Positions 1 to 12,641 of a stretch of 64,000 nucleotides of DNA are shown here, piece by piece (position 1 is the stretch's first letter; the number at the start of each line of letters is the position of its first letter). A program made the position numbers and the translations under genes. The notes beneath the pieces were generated by a model that searched no databases, was not told the origin of the DNA, and saw only the letters and a list, made by a program, of their open reading frames with translations. The DNA comes from Lingula anatina (lineage: Eukaryota; Brachiopoda; Lingulata; Lingulida; Lingulidae), in contig NW_019775592.1 in the NCBI RefSeq assembly GCF_001039355.2, forward strand, positions 39,954-103,953, in the 5' to 3' direction.

Positions 1-3000
1 ATGGTGAAAGCTTTGGACCAGATATCAGTGATAAGAACATTCAAGCATCCTTAAATTCTGAAGTTGAAAGTTGTACAACCGACCATAGTAACAACACTGA
101 TCAAAATGTTTTGAACTCTGAAAGTGAAACTTCTGCACATTGTGACAATGCCAGTAACAGTGCCATCCAAGCACCCCAGGATAGTGAAGAAAATGACCTC
201 CATTGGTCAAGTGAAACTAAAGGCCAGAACAGTAAGACTGGAAGTTCTCTGTGTGATACTAGCAATAAGAACATACAGGCATCTTTGACCTCTGAAGGTC
301 ACAGCTGTACACACGATTCCAGCAACAGCTGTGATGGATTGTCTTTGAATGCTGAAGATGAAAAAATTAGCGTCAGTAATGTTGTTAGAAAAGAAGAACC
401 TCTTGTTTCTGGTTTAAATGATGATCTAAGTAGTCACAATGATAAAAATAGCTCTGAGTCTTCAATTTCAGAACAGGAATTATCTATAGAAGACAAAAGT
501 CTACAGGTGTCTTTGAACTCAACACAGGGTGATCTCAGTGAAAAACAGGAAACTGAAATGGCAGATGGCGATCTGCCTGCATCCGTCCATTCAGAGCTTG
601 GATTTGTAACTGCTGATTCACTAACATCAGCAGATTCTGTTGGAAATGAGAGCAAGCAGAAACAGGTTTCTGTAGAAGATGAAGCACCTTCTGAACTTTG
701 TGCAGCCAAGACCCCACTGTCTGCCATTACTGAAATCACTTCAAATGACGAAGTCTGCCAAAACAGTCATCTAGATTTTTCAGTTGATAATCAAAATTCT
801 TCAACTAACGGTGAGAAATGTCAGGCCTTATATGACTCCAGTATACCCACAGAATTGTCAGAGACCCCTGAACTTGTAGCCAGCGGATCCTCTTCTAATG
901 AGAGCTTTGATAATTCAGAACCAGTAGATCCAAATGTTAAGCTTTCTTCCACTGTCAGAGACTCTACGTCCAGTGTGGAAGGGTCATTAAACTTGAGCCC
1001 TATTGACCGTCAATCAGATGACCAGTCTGGGAATTGTAAAGGTGAAAAAGATCAAGGTAGGAGTTTGGCTTTTTTAATTTTTTAATTATATTTTTATTTT
1101 ACTTTTTTAATTAATTTTTTTTTCCAAATTGCCATATTATGTTCATATTTTTGTTAATTACAGAAAGAGTAAGACCAGTTGCTAATAATTTTTGGTCTTA
1201 CTTTTGCCTGTCTTATTCATGTTGCAATTTGACCACTAATATTGCATTCTTTCATCAATTAATAAATATTGTTTTACTATGCGAAATATCCTGAATTTCT
1301 CACTCTGTGATGACCATTATGATATTAATTTAACTCCATCTTTTGTGTCTTTCAGTACAGGGGGAAAGTCTGGATGACATGTTCAGTCAGATGGCTTCCA
1401 AGTTGGGCTGGTTAGATGATGGAGATTTAGACTCTGCAATACAAGAGGTAATACAATAAATGAAAGTATTGGGTGACTAAGAAGATAACTGAAGTATTTT
1501 ATAGTTTTAAAAACACAAAAATAACTGGAAGGTGTATGCTGTAATTTGTGAGAATTGTTTGCTAGTAAAGAAGTTACAAATTTTTATATTCATATTAACT
1601 GCAGAGTGATGACACTGTATAACTTTTACTTGGATTTTAGCTTGAAGCAAAAGTAAGAGGTAAAAAATGCAGCAAGTTAACAACAAAGAAAAAAGGAAAC
1701 AAAAGCAAATCAAAAAGTACTAGTTTGAAGGAGTCCATGAACTCAGCCAATCAGGACACCACTTCACAGTCATGTGACTTCAAAGCTCCTTCCACTGTGC
1801 AGGATAAAAGATCAAAGAAATCCAAAAAGGCCACCTCTGCCAAGACTACAGGAAAAGTGCACAAGCTAAGAAAAAGAACAAAGAAGGAAGAAGAAAAGTC
1901 TGAGTTGCCTTTGGCATGTCAACTTTTTCCACAATCCAAGAAAATTGCTGTTGATGACGAAGAGGATGTCAAGATGGAGTTGGATTCCACAGACAATGGA
2001 CCCCATGCTTTAGAGAGTCAAGGAAATAGAGCCACTTTGGAATCAACTTGCAAAACAGACAAAAGCCTCCAGGTGTCCTTGTGCTCTGAAAATGAAAGAG
2101 GAAATTCTACAGAGGATTCCAGTATCAATTGTATACCAGATACCCTACAGCCTAAAAATGACCGAGCTAGATCTGTTCAGGACCAAAGTGAAGACTGTAT
2201 ACCAGATTCCTTGGCCCCTAAAGAAGAGGGTACAACCTCCCTCCTGAGTACCAGCAAAGAGGTGGTACCTGACACCTTACAGTCAAAGAATGGGAGTTTC
2301 ACCATACCAGGTGATTCCAGTGCCAAGTTTGTCCAAGATTCCTTCTGCTCAGAAGACGTGGATTCTTCTAAAATCAATAATGACATGGGTGTTCAAGAAT
2401 CACTTGACTTAGAGGATGGCATTGCCTCAGATGAGGCTAACCAGAGATATGAATTAGATTTGAACAGGTATAACCCTAATGAAAGTCCCCAACATGACAG
2501 TGGCACCCATCCTTCAGTGGCTTCTAGAAATTTACCAACAGCACATGAGGCATCCTATGACACCCAAGATGCTGGCAAAATTCCTGAATCATCTGTAAAA
2601 TCGAGCTATAGACTCGACTTCAGTGGAGTGGAAATGGGGCAACACCTTGCTTCACACTTTAATCGCAGAAAGCCTCGCATATCAGTGTATCATGATGCCC
2701 TGGATGTGGTCCCACCAACGTACAGTTCAGAGGCAAGTAGCAATGAGGAGAACACATTTCAGGATGCCTTTGACACTGTGACAGGTGACCCAGAAAGAGG
2801 GCATGGTGACAGTGAGACAAATGGCATGAAACAAGAGAATGACAACTGTGTAATAGATGACAAGGGGCTGGATGATGAAAACAGTGTGACAGGTAACAAG
2901 GAACGGGAGAATGACGATAAAGGCAGAAGAAATACTACCCTGGAGATTTCTCCAAATGAATTTGAAGGTTCTGCGTCTGGGAAAGCAGTGAATATGGACC

Positions 3001-4930
3001 TTAATCAGCTACAAGGTGGTCAACAGAAAAGCAATCTGGGTCATGTATCCGATGTTTCAAGTGACAGTTCCAGCCCATGTGAAAAGTCTGTGTTGTCCAT
3101 AAGTGACAGTTTTGAGAATTTGAAAATACCAAAGAGAGAGAAAAAGAAGATTAAACCCCATGAAGCATTAAACCCTCATTTGAAGAAGAAGCAATCCAAA
3201 TATAACAAGATATCCGATGATTGTGACACTGGAATGGTGCTTACTGATGACGAAAGTGACAACAGTTTAGATGATGTTAGTAGTGTTGTGGATAGAATCA
3301 ATGGGTTTGATAATCATGTAAATAAAGTTGACAGTGAACAGAATGAATTTCAAGATGCAGTTCATATGGACAGTCGGAAAGAGGAGTTGAAACATGTTGA
3401 AGAAAAAGCATCTCAGGCTGATGATTTAAGTGATCTCTCAGAGTCTGACCTCTCCTCAGTTTCTCTTCAAGAACCAACTACCAACAAGATCACCTCTGTT
3501 ACTCAAAATTCTACTCAAGATACCCCAAAGTGTGCAGTAAGGGCAAGGAGTTCCAGGTATGTTTTATTTAGTACCGTCTTCATGTTTAGGTGTAGGGGCA
3601 ATTCTTTAAGCGAAATATGCTGCAACACACATTTTATTACTAGTATGCATTTTTTTTCTCTTCCACAAAAAGTGATTTTCTGAGTCCTTACTGATGCACA
3701 CATTTTGTGTTATATTTGCATAACTGTTTGACATACCTACTGTTGTTGTTTTTTTCCAAATTAAAAGTCACGTTTTTGTGATTGACTTTAATTTTTTGAA
3801 AATTATTTCCCTTACAATGAATATACAGTAGTTTTCTCAAAATGGCATTTGTTAGGTGTATTATACAGTCATGCTGTTCAGTCACAAGTGTCGTTTTTGT
3901 TAATATGGTATAAAAAGATGCATATACTTTTTTGTTGTCTTGTGCATTTTGTAAACTTGTTAATAAACTGTTTCATTTTTTTTCACCAGGACTGTACATC
4001 ATGACAGTGCCTCCAGTGATGATGAAGCATTAGAATCATGTAAGGATACTATAAATTGCAATGAATAATGATATCTTTTCCTAGCTGTCTCAAGGTTAAT
4101 ACATGGTATCATATTTAAAGTTTTCAGTGTAATTAACAAAAATGATATCATGACTTATCCTGAAATGAACATACAGCCAGGTGAATTAAGTGTTATATTG
4201 TTTAAATTGCATGATGTGATCTTTGGTTGTTTGGCTCGACTTAGTAAAAATGTTCGATATGATAGTTAATATGCAAGGCATTGTATTTATGATATGTTCT
4301 TTATATTTCCAGTCTTTTCAAAGATGAAAACCCCAGTTAAGCCAAAACATGTATCTCAGGCTAGGTAAAAAACATATATACAGTCAGGTTTTTATACGTT
4401 TTTTACTTTCTATACTGTTTTTTCCCCTTAAAGTTTAAATATTGAGTTTATCAATTTAATAAACTGATATTCTGTTACCAAGCTATGCTTTGGCAAGTAA
4501 AAACAAATTGGCAACAAAAAATTGTAAATGATTTTAACATTTGCCAGTATTTTATTATAATCATGATGTACTCATTAGCATAAGGTATGAATGTACTCAG
4601 AAAACCTCATTAATCTTCACGATATTCCTGTTTGCATGAACTATGTTTTATTTTTTCAACTTTTAAGACTTACAACTAATTAACAATGCACTTACTTTAA
4701 TTTTTGTTTCAGTTTGGAAGAGTTTATCATCTCAGATTCAGACATGAGTAGTGACTCTGATGATAGCACTTTCTACAATTACACTGACAGCTTGCTGAAT
4801 CGTATCACCAGCAGAAGCACTGGGAAAGGAAAGAGGAAGACAACATCAAAGGTAAAAACCAGGGGCGGACAGAGGACATCTTAAAGGGTCTTCTGGAAGA
4901 TGGTCAGAATGTTTTAAGTTCACTCTGACA

Positions 4931-4988
<58 letters not shown>

Positions 4989-6250
4989 CTTTCAAAAATG
5001 GGGAAAAATGAAATGGGTCAACTAAGAACATTTGGAAGACTGTCAGAAATTGTGTCTGGATCTGCCCCTGTAAACCATGGTTCTATGTAATTTAAACATA
5101 GACTTGTTACATTTATGTTTATAAATAAAGCGATGAGTGTCTTTTATGTCACTAAAAATAATTGTNACAGCTTCAGTAGGCAATGCAGTCTGTTTGGTAA
5201 TTTTTTCTGGCAGTTAAACAGTTTTTTGTGAAAGTTTAATTTTTCACTTATTGGCATTTTCAAGGTGTGACTTTGAAGTTCCATGATCCTGAAGACCTTT
5301 GCTTGTCACGTTTTCTGAATGTCCATGTTACTAATATTCTATTATTAAAAATTGATGGTCATTATGCTGCTAAGCATTATGTAATGTTGCATCAAAATAG
5401 AAGAAAACACAATTTTTGGTGCTGCTGCCATGATGACCATTATGGGAAAACCGTGTTCTGACTGTCAAACCTTTAAAAAAGAAACACAGGACTATAATGC
5501 AGAAATGAGTTGGAAAAGCAGTCTAATTGGCTTCTTTTTCTGGAAGTTATACATTTGAGTGAAATATTCATTATCTTTTTGGCATATTCAATGTGGGACT
5601 CGGAGCTCCCATGGACATGAAGCCGAATGGTAATCAAATTTTCTACATGTCCATGCTATTTATTGTCAATAATCAAAAATTGGTGATAATTATTCTATTA
5701 TTTATTATGTAATGTTACATCAAAATTGACAATATTTTTGCATTGCTACTGCAAACATTATGAAAAGAAAACTGTGTTACTTATTATTATTTTTAACTTA
5801 CAAGTATGATTTTTAGGATTGGCATGCAGTTCAAATTAGAAAGCCAAGTCAATTGGGTTATCATTTATTATTGAATATATGCAATTTTGTGTGAAATTTT
5901 CATTTTTCTCATTCTGGCACTTTCTAAGTATAAACTTGAACTCTGATGGGCCTGAAGCCTTATGCTTTTACTTTCGTTGTTGTTACCTGTTGTGCATAAT
6001 TAAAATTTGATATTGACTGTGCAGTAAAACATAATGTATTATTGCATCAGAATTGGTAGTCTCCTATTTTGTGCATTACTGTTTTGTGCTTTTCTTAAGA
6101 TGAGAGGGTCAGTCTGTTAAAATCCCTTGGGTATCACTTAGCTAATTTCTGAGTTATAAAGTCATTTGCCTAATTGATAGGCCATTAAAGGAGATTACAT
6201 AAAGCACACTTGTTGATATTCCCTTGTAAACTCCCAAAAGTTAAGCTCTG

Positions 6251-6323
<73 letters not shown>

Positions 6324-8019
6324 ATCAAAGATTAAAAGTTTGAATTGCAGCTTCATTGAAATTATATTTACCTCAGGCTCTGCCAAGGAGGTTATATTTT
6401 CACCCTTGTTTGTCTGTCATCAACATAACTCAAAAAGTTATAGACCGATTTTGTTGAAATTTTCAGGAACTGTCAGAATTGGGCCAAAGAGGACAATGGT
6501 TAGTTTTTAGTGGTGGTCTGGGTCAATAATCAATCAATAATAATCAACAATTGCTGCCTTGGCAGAGGTCTGCACTCTCGGTGGTTGTTATGTTTTCCTT
6601 TACAATTTTTTCTCAAACACTTGCATTTGTGACTTTTAACTCTCATCCACTCGAGGCTCTGCACATTTTCTGTATTTCCACATAAGCAATTGTATTGTTT
6701 TTTATGTCTTTAAACATTATATAATATTATTTTATGCACTGTCATCATTTTTCAAATATTGAGACTTTCATCATGTGACTTTGGTCTCTCATGGTCCGGA
6801 AACTGTAATCTTATTGAAGGGGTGGATTGAGACCATCTTCTGGGTCTTCTGGAAGACAGGTTATTAAGTTTATATTGACTGGTATCTATTTTTTTCTGTT
6901 GGAAGACCATCAAAATGGAGGATGAATCAACATAGATACTTTGGAATACTGTCAGAAAACATCTCAAGGTCCTCTCCTGTTATTGACCATGTTACCTGTT
7001 GTGCATGATTAAAATTCAGTGTTGACTGACAGTGCTATTATAAGCATTATTTATTATTGCATCAAAATTGACAAAATGACCTTTTTTTGCATCTTTATTT
7101 TCTGTTTTTTGTCTGTACATTTGACAGCTTTGCTGCCTTGTTTATAGTAGCTGTGAATTTTAGGAAAAAAATTCAACCTCAATAAAATCAGCACTAAAAG
7201 CATGATATTGTTTAGTAACACCATTCATGTCTCGGGGGAATTTTAAATGTTACAGTTGCCCAAAGATTTGAACATCCTGTGGAACAAAAGACTTCTGAAG
7301 ACTGCTGGATACTGTGCTTACAAAAGAGTTAAAGGAGGAACAGCAGAGGAAAGGACAGCTAGGATTGAACTGTCAGATAAAGTTTGTGATTCTGCAGGTA
7401 ACATGCTGTTAAATTATTGAAATTATTCCTCAGTTTGCCCTTTTATTTATTTTATTACTTTTGGTTATATTTGTTTAAATGATCTTTTAAAAATGTTGTT
7501 TTTACGATTATTACATGTAGTAATTGATAAGAAGAAAATGAAAGAGTGGTGTTTCGCAATCATTTTAAAGCAAATACCAGAGTTCTGTATCTTGTTCAAC
7601 AACATATCCTGGGTATAAAGATAAATCTCTCTCTTCCAGAGCGAGTGAGAAATACCCTGATACATGAGATGTGTCATGCAGCAGTCTGGTTGTTAAATGG
7701 TAAAAATGATGGACATGGACCATACTGGAAATACTGGTGAGAGAAAAAGGATTAATTTTATTTTAATTTGGTTTGAAAAAAAAATTGGAGATGAAGGTAA
7801 CAAATTTTCAAAGAGAGTCCAAACTGAATTTAATTTTTCTTATGCTTTGTATAAAAGCTCTTTCATATATAATGTTGTATTGTATAGTCTAGTACTTTAT
7901 CCACACAACTGGTATAATATTATAGCTTACCTGGGCTTTTGGAGACCATGTATGCTGCTTACACAGGGATGTTACTGAAATTGGGAGAAGCTGTCATGTG
8001 TTCCACTTTCACACACACA

Positions 8020-8056
<37 letters not shown>

Positions 8057-8835
8057 CCAAATGTATGAGAATTTTCCTAAACTTGTCTTTATTTTCTGAC
8101 ATAAATACAATTTCTCATTCAGTTTGTTCTCTTCCAGGGCCAAGAAGGCCAATGTGGTCCACCCAGATCTTCCAGTGATTTCCAGGTGCCACACATATGC
8201 CATACAAACCAAGTACACCTACAGGTGTACCAACTGTAGCTACCAGTAAGTTACACATAGTCCCTTTTTGCACAGGAATGTTGTTTTAGCTTTAAAATAT
8301 CCATCAGTGTATCGATGAGTTTCCAGGTGGACATAGATATGATCAGAATTTTTATTTAACTGTTGTGATTTGATGAGCCAAGGGTTTTATAGCATTCAGT
8401 TGCAAGTCCATTTCCCCATTTTATGTTATGAATTGTCAATAGAAAACTAGTCATTATTTAATGAAATGAAATAATATTTCATGGGAAGAGCATCATCTAA
8501 AAATATGCATGGGGAAAAATTTGTGATACATACTTATAGATACATACTTTTTTCTTTTTATTTATTATTTATTTAATAACTTCAGATTTGGCCGTCACTC
8601 CAAGTCACTGGACATAACCAAGAAGGTCTGTGGACACTGCAGAGGGACATTTGAACTGTTAATTAACTCCAAAGATGGCTCCAAGTCCACTCCATCTACA
8701 ACCAAGGCTCTGACACCATTTGCAAAGTTCGTTAAAGAAAACTATGGCACCATCAAAGCGGGTCAGAAAGGACTCCAGCACAAAGATGTCATGAGGCAGT
8801 TAAGTGAACAGTTTGCCAGCTCCAAAATTGCATAG
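1..8835 (+). CDS. GCNA: GCNA/ACRC-like germ cell nuclear acidic protein, SprT-like protease (5' partial)
   Basis: Ten exons join in one frame: <1-1056, 1356-1447, 1641-3556, 3990-4039, 4313-4364, 4713-4851, 7256-7397, 7640-7736, 8138-8245, 8586-8835. All introns are GT-AG. The frame is open from base 3, so the true start lies upstream; 1299 residues are visible. Residues 1 to about 1100 are Ser/Asp/Glu-rich and low in hydrophobics, as expected of a disordered acidic region. MASKLGWLDDGDLDSAIQE in exon 2 is a conserved GCNA-like helix. Exons 7-9 form the SprT-like domain, with HEMCH near residue 1157 and a downstream His in GHGPYW as zinc ligands. A zinc ribbon (CTNC then CGHC) follows, and a short HMG-box-like tail (TPFAKFVKENY) ends the protein. 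Family members act in germ cells on SUMO-marked DNA-protein crosslinks; that role here is inferred from homology. The last two exons recur at 11553-12482. Confidence 0.9.
4861..5073. mobile_element. Short inverted-repeat element, AGGGGCGGA family
   Basis: It starts AGGGGCGGACAGAGGA and ends TGTCTGGATCTGCCCCTG, which are inverted relatives. The middle holds a run of about 48 T. Related copies lie at 6817-6979 and 37999-38168, with a deleted copy at 34768-34880. It sits just inside GCNA intron 6, 10 bp after the donor. Confidence 0.7.
6252..6320. repeat. (AT)n microsatellite
   Basis: About 34 uninterrupted AT dinucleotides in GCNA intron 6. Confidence 0.95.
6371..6585 (+). mobile_element. CCTCCGCCAAGG-type inverted-repeat element
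   Basis: It starts near CTGCCAAGGAGGTTATATTT and ends CTGCCTTGGCAGAGG; the ends are inverted (consensus CCTCCGCCAAGG and its complement). Internal phrases such as AACTCAAAAAGT and AAATTTTCAGGAACTGTCAG are shared with the copy at 27312-27552. I recall similar short repeats from several marine animal genomes. Confidence 0.7.
6817..6979. mobile_element. AGGGG-family element with a 7-bp target duplication
   Basis: TTATTGA lies before AGGGGTGGATTGAG and again after CCTCTCCTG, so the target duplication is readable. The insert interrupts the fourth unit of the intron-6 tandem repeats and is therefore younger than the array. Confidence 0.7.
8011..8056. repeat. (CA)n microsatellite
   Basis: A CA run in GCNA intron 8 that marks the left edge of duplication block A. 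The corresponding CA run at 11420-11458 starts block B. Confidence 0.9.
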
Positions 8836-9245
8836 ACTGAGATGGAGGCAGTTTCCATTTGATAACATGGCAACATTGCATATTCAGTGATCCCATTCAA
8901 AATAGCTTTGTAGTAATTTGCCATATTTGATCCTCGGACTAGTTAGTCCCCTATTCAATGGTGAACTATGCTTAGGGTTAACAAACGCATGTAGACAAAG
9001 TGTATTTGACTGCATTCAGAACAGATGATCAGCAGACTAACTGATCCACGGACTAAATATGGCCAATTCCACTTAAAAGAAAAGCCACTTAATACCCTAA
9101 TGGTCTCCTTGCCTCCCCACACCATCCCTGCAGGGGCCCTGCAATTAAACCTGGAAGCCCAGATTTAATCCATGCGGAGGCGGGGAAACCATTAAGATAT
9201 AAGGCGGCTTTGCTTTTCAGTGGGGTCAGCCATATTTAGTCCCCA

Positions 9246-9985
9246 GGCCCCCGTTTCACAAAAAAAACTTAAGTCGGTTTCCCTGACTTAGGGCTTGGTT
9301 ACCAACGTAATTAAGTCGTTACGTCACTAAGTCCCGTTTCACAAAAAATCTAAAAGGTGGCTTACGTCGATTTTTTCTTAGCTGTAAGTCGACGATGTCA
9401 AGCCTCCTCGGGAGGAGACTTAAGTCAGCAAGCTCAACTAAAACTCGGTAAATAAGAGCATAAACAACAAAAATTTGGAAAGAACATACCTCCTTCAAGA
9501 TATTGTGTTATAATATCCTTGAATAGCACTGACATTTATGGAATATTAAAATAAAAAATAAAATTCCACTTTACCCAGCCGATCGCGTGTTTGTTTATGT
9601 TTTTGACCGCTAGACGTCCCTCAGTAGTGTTCCACGACAAGGTAATGTTTAACTGTTACTTTGAAGTTGTATTGAAGTTAAACTAATCAATAAAGTTCAA
9701 AAACAAACTTTGTTTGTGTTTTGGCTGACTTTTATTGTTGATAAACGATCGTTCTCGGCCGAAAGAGGCCATGAAACTTGTGAAAGTCTTGTGAAACTTT
9801 TGCAATTTTACACCTCCTTTTCTTGAAGAGTTTCTCGTGCGCGTCAACTACGGTAAGCACACCAAGCTAAGACGTTAGATTCTTTGTGAAACACTCCTAG
9901 TCGACTTCAGCTAAGTGGACCTAGCTAGGCCACCCAGCTCGAGCTAGTCGACTACGGATTTAAGATTCTTTGTGAAACGGGGGCC
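9246..9985. mobile_element. 740-bp inverted-repeat transposon, present only in copy A
   Basis: The ends are GGCCCCCGTTTCACAAA and its reverse complement TTTGTGAAACGGGGGCC. Copy B lacks it at the matching site (about 12889-12895), where the flanks are joined directly. A 3-bp duplication (CAG) is possible but not certain. No transposase reading frame is visible, so it is non-autonomous. It lies inside the right arm of the 3' UTR hairpin. Confidence 0.85.
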
Positions 9986-10905
9986 AGATCAGTTAGTTTG
10001 CGGATCATCTGTTCTGAATGCGGCCTTTGTGTACAGTACTTGGGGTTTTATATTTACTTAATTAAAGTGTATATTATTGTTATTGATGAAACTCAGTGGG
10101 GAGAGGGGAGGACATAGTTTATTTTGGAAAGGACTGAGAACCTTTAGATCTAACAGTACACATACCGAGATATCAATACATCAGAAAGAAGAAAGAAAAA
10201 AATACGATACCAATCTGTGATTATGTTTAGTGAACAGTCAGCTAGCATGTATATTAGAATGCTGATTGTGTAGCATTATGAAAGAATCTGAGTATCAGTA
10301 ATCATTTCAACATTTTTGAAAGTAGTTGAAAGAGTTAATTATATGATAAGACCATGTACAGCTGGTTTGTTAGTTTGATGGACTTTTGATGCGTTTTTGG
10401 TATGGGAAAGGGGGGGGGGGGGATTGAAGAAATTTCCTTAGTTTTGTGGTAATTTTCTAGTATAATTCCACCAGATATTTTACACAGATGCAAACTCAGA
10501 ATATTTAATTTTTAAAATAGATGGATTGGAGATTTTGACTGTCTTTTGCTGATGATTTAAGCCAAGTGCACAGTTACAGGCATTGTTGCATTTTCAATTA
10601 CTTAGAAATTAGTATTTTTGAAGAGGGGTAGCAGTACTAGTACATAACTTTGCTAAAACAACATGAGGCTTTGGGGCATACTATAATTACAAGCTAAGAA
10701 ACAAAATTTAAGTCAATAACTTTGTGAAAAGGCAGAGAAAATATAATGTTATGAAAACTGCATTTTTATTTTAGATGTGGTTACTTAACTCAATTGATAA
10801 ATTGAGTGTGTAATTGCCATTGGCTTAAAATGGCACACATTTAAATGTTGTTATAATTGCTAAATGCTGTAAACTAATGTTATTGAGTTCTGAATCATTA
10901 AAAGA

Positions 10906-10911
10906 AATAAA
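10906..10911 (+). terminator. Poly(A) signal AATAAA, GCNA copy A
   Basis: A perfect AATAAA about 2.07 kb after the stop codon, followed by a T-rich stretch. It is conserved in the duplicated block at 14168-14173. Confidence 0.45.
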
Positions 10912-11059
10912 TCTTTTTTTTAAAGTTTAAAGAAAAAAATGAAATGTTCACTTTAGAATGGAAATTATATTCCTTAGCAGTATGAGTAGGTTGCCTTTCC
11001 TAATCTAGCAGTCTGCCACTGAAATTGCTACACTGGTACTCAAGACCTTCCAACTAACA

Positions 11060-11109
<50 letters not shown>

Positions 11110-11110
11110 A
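11060..11110. repeat. (CT)n(CA)n microsatellite; allelic partner at 14329-14381
   Basis: A CT run passes into a CA run. The two duplication blocks differ in repeat numbers (more CT in A, more CA in B), as alleles of a microsatellite would. Confidence 0.9.
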
Positions 11111-11419
11111 ATATATATAGAGAGAGGAGAGAGAAACATGTTCGTGCATATACACATTAACAAATTAAATTGCTTGCACAAGCGTTACTTCTTAAATGTA
11201 AAACTGTGAAGCATTAGTTATACTGCAGTAATTTGCTTTGGCTTTTTGTCTAAGTTGCATTTCTGTAATGTTGTAAGGATGTGAAAAACTATTATATATC
11301 AGGTAGATTTTTTTTCTGGGATGTATTTGCACTTCACATTGGTGCAGATTATTTTTAGAAATGATAAAAACTGTGCTATTCTGGGTGGTCATAAAAACAT
11401 GAATTGAAAGCAATTCCCN

Positions 11420-11461
<42 letters not shown>

Positions 11462-11552
11462 GCAAATGTAGGAGAATTTTCTTAAACTTATCTATTTTTT
11501 CTGGTGTAAATACAAATTTTCATTGAGTTTTTTTTTTTTTTTTCTCTTCCAG

Positions 11553-12482
11553 GGCTAAGAAGGCCAATGTGGTCCACCCAGATCTTCCAGTGATTTCAAG
11601 GTGCCACACATATGCCATCCAAACCAAGTATACATACAGGTGTACCAAGTGCAGCTACCAGTAAGTTACACATAGTCTGTAGCACATCTGTAAATTTTTC
11701 ACCTTGCGTTGAAATGCTGATTTAAACTGCTGTTGGTTGAAGCATCGTTCATTGTCCAGGTTGAGGCAGTTATCCATGGTTGAAAGTTTTCAAGAATTTC
11801 TCCAGATTTTCAGCCTTCATTTTTAATGGTCAAATGCAGTGACAAATTGCATGGTAAATTTTCAGGATTTTTAGTTTTTACAACTTTCAATGCTGTATCT
11901 GAGATATCAGTATTTATATTTGGCTGATGCAGAATATTTGTGCTTTGATGAGTCAAGAATTAATTGGATTTAATAGCATATAGTTGCCAGTTCATTTTAC
12001 ATGATGAAAAAGGTTAATATAAAACTAGGATTTTGTTAATGGTGAAAATAAAATGAAATTTAAGAAAACAGCGATGTTTAATAGACTTGTATTAATTTTA
12101 CAGAGGAAGTAAATCATTAAATGTAACCATTATATTTCATGGAAAGAGCATCACCTAAAATATGCATGGGAAAGAACTTGAGATATACATTATTAATGAT
12201 ACTTAATCTTTTCATTTTTCTGATAACTTCAGATTTGGCCGTCACTCCAAGTCACTGGACATAACCAAGAAGGTCTGTGGTCACTGCAGAGGGACTTTTG
12301 AACTGTTAATTAACTCCAAAGATGGCTCAAAGTCCACTCCGTCTACAACCAAGGCTCTGACGCCATTTGCAAAGTTCGTCAAAGAAAACTACGGCATCGT
12401 CAAAGGGGGCCAGAAAGGACTCCAGCACAAAGATGTCATGAGGCAGTTAAGTGAACAGTTTGCCAGCTCCAAAATTGCATAG
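11553..12482 (+). other. GCNA: Second copy of the last two GCNA exons (zinc ribbon and HMG-box tail)
   Basis: Exon 9B (11553-11660) and exon 10B (12233-12482, ending in TAG) repeat exons 9 and 10 at identical lengths (108 and 250 nt) and phases, with intact acceptors and donor. The protein differs at only a few sites: CTKC replaces CTNC in the ribbon, and the HMG-like tail reads GIVKGG where copy A has GTIKAG. No SprT catalytic exon precedes it, so it is not a gene by itself. It could splice to exon 8 instead of exon 9A. More likely it is the other allele of the same locus, since the block begins right after an N at 11419. Confidence 0.85.
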
Positions 12483-12641
12483 ACTGAGATGGAGGCAGTT
12501 CCCATTTGATAACATGGCAACATGGCATATTCATTGGTCCCATTCAAAAAAGCTTTGTAGTAATTCATCATATTTGATCCTCGGACTAGTTAGTCCCCTA
12601 TTCAATGGTGAACTATGCTTAGGGTTAACAAACTCAGGTAG

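Larger units (their letters stand above)
5226..7110 (+). repeat. Four diverged tandem repeats of about 330 bp in GCNA intron 6
   Basis: Four blocks (about 5226-5460, 5560-5790, 5890-6110 and 6740-7110) share an order of motifs: a weak GGCA-TTTTCAA-GTGTGACTTTGAA head, a CATGATCCTGAAG-like piece, then TTATGTAATGTTGCATCAAAA. The last is split by an AGGGG-type element at 6817-6979. A single N lies just before the array at 5166. No open reading frame runs through. Confidence 0.5.
8836..10911 (+). other. GCNA 3' UTR with a poly(A) signal (copy A)
   Basis: Non-coding sequence after the GCNA stop codon. It holds a long inverted repeat (8996-10036) that is interrupted by a 740-bp transposon (9246-9985). 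AATAAA at 10906-10911 is the best poly(A) signal. The same signal sits at 14168-14173 in the second copy, with nearly identical flanks. Confidence 0.55.
8011..11418 (+). repeat. Direct duplication block A (GCNA 3' end)
   Basis: From a CA microsatellite through exons 9-10, the 3' UTR and downstream sequence, this block matches 11420-14684 collinearly at high identity. The main differences are two transposon insertions: 9246-9985 only here and 12968-13301 only in block B. It ends at a single N (11419). Confidence 0.9.

Noticed and set aside
5267-5461. 64-codon plus-strand frame in GCNA intron 6
   Set aside because: It lies in the first unit of the intron-6 tandem repeats; the other units are closed by stops.
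7939-8218. Open frames over the CA repeat (Thr-His or Cys-Val runs)
   Set aside because: They are translations of a dinucleotide repeat inside GCNA intron 8; the same applies to frames at 11192-11455, 19070-19335, 27181-27387 and 43752-44165.
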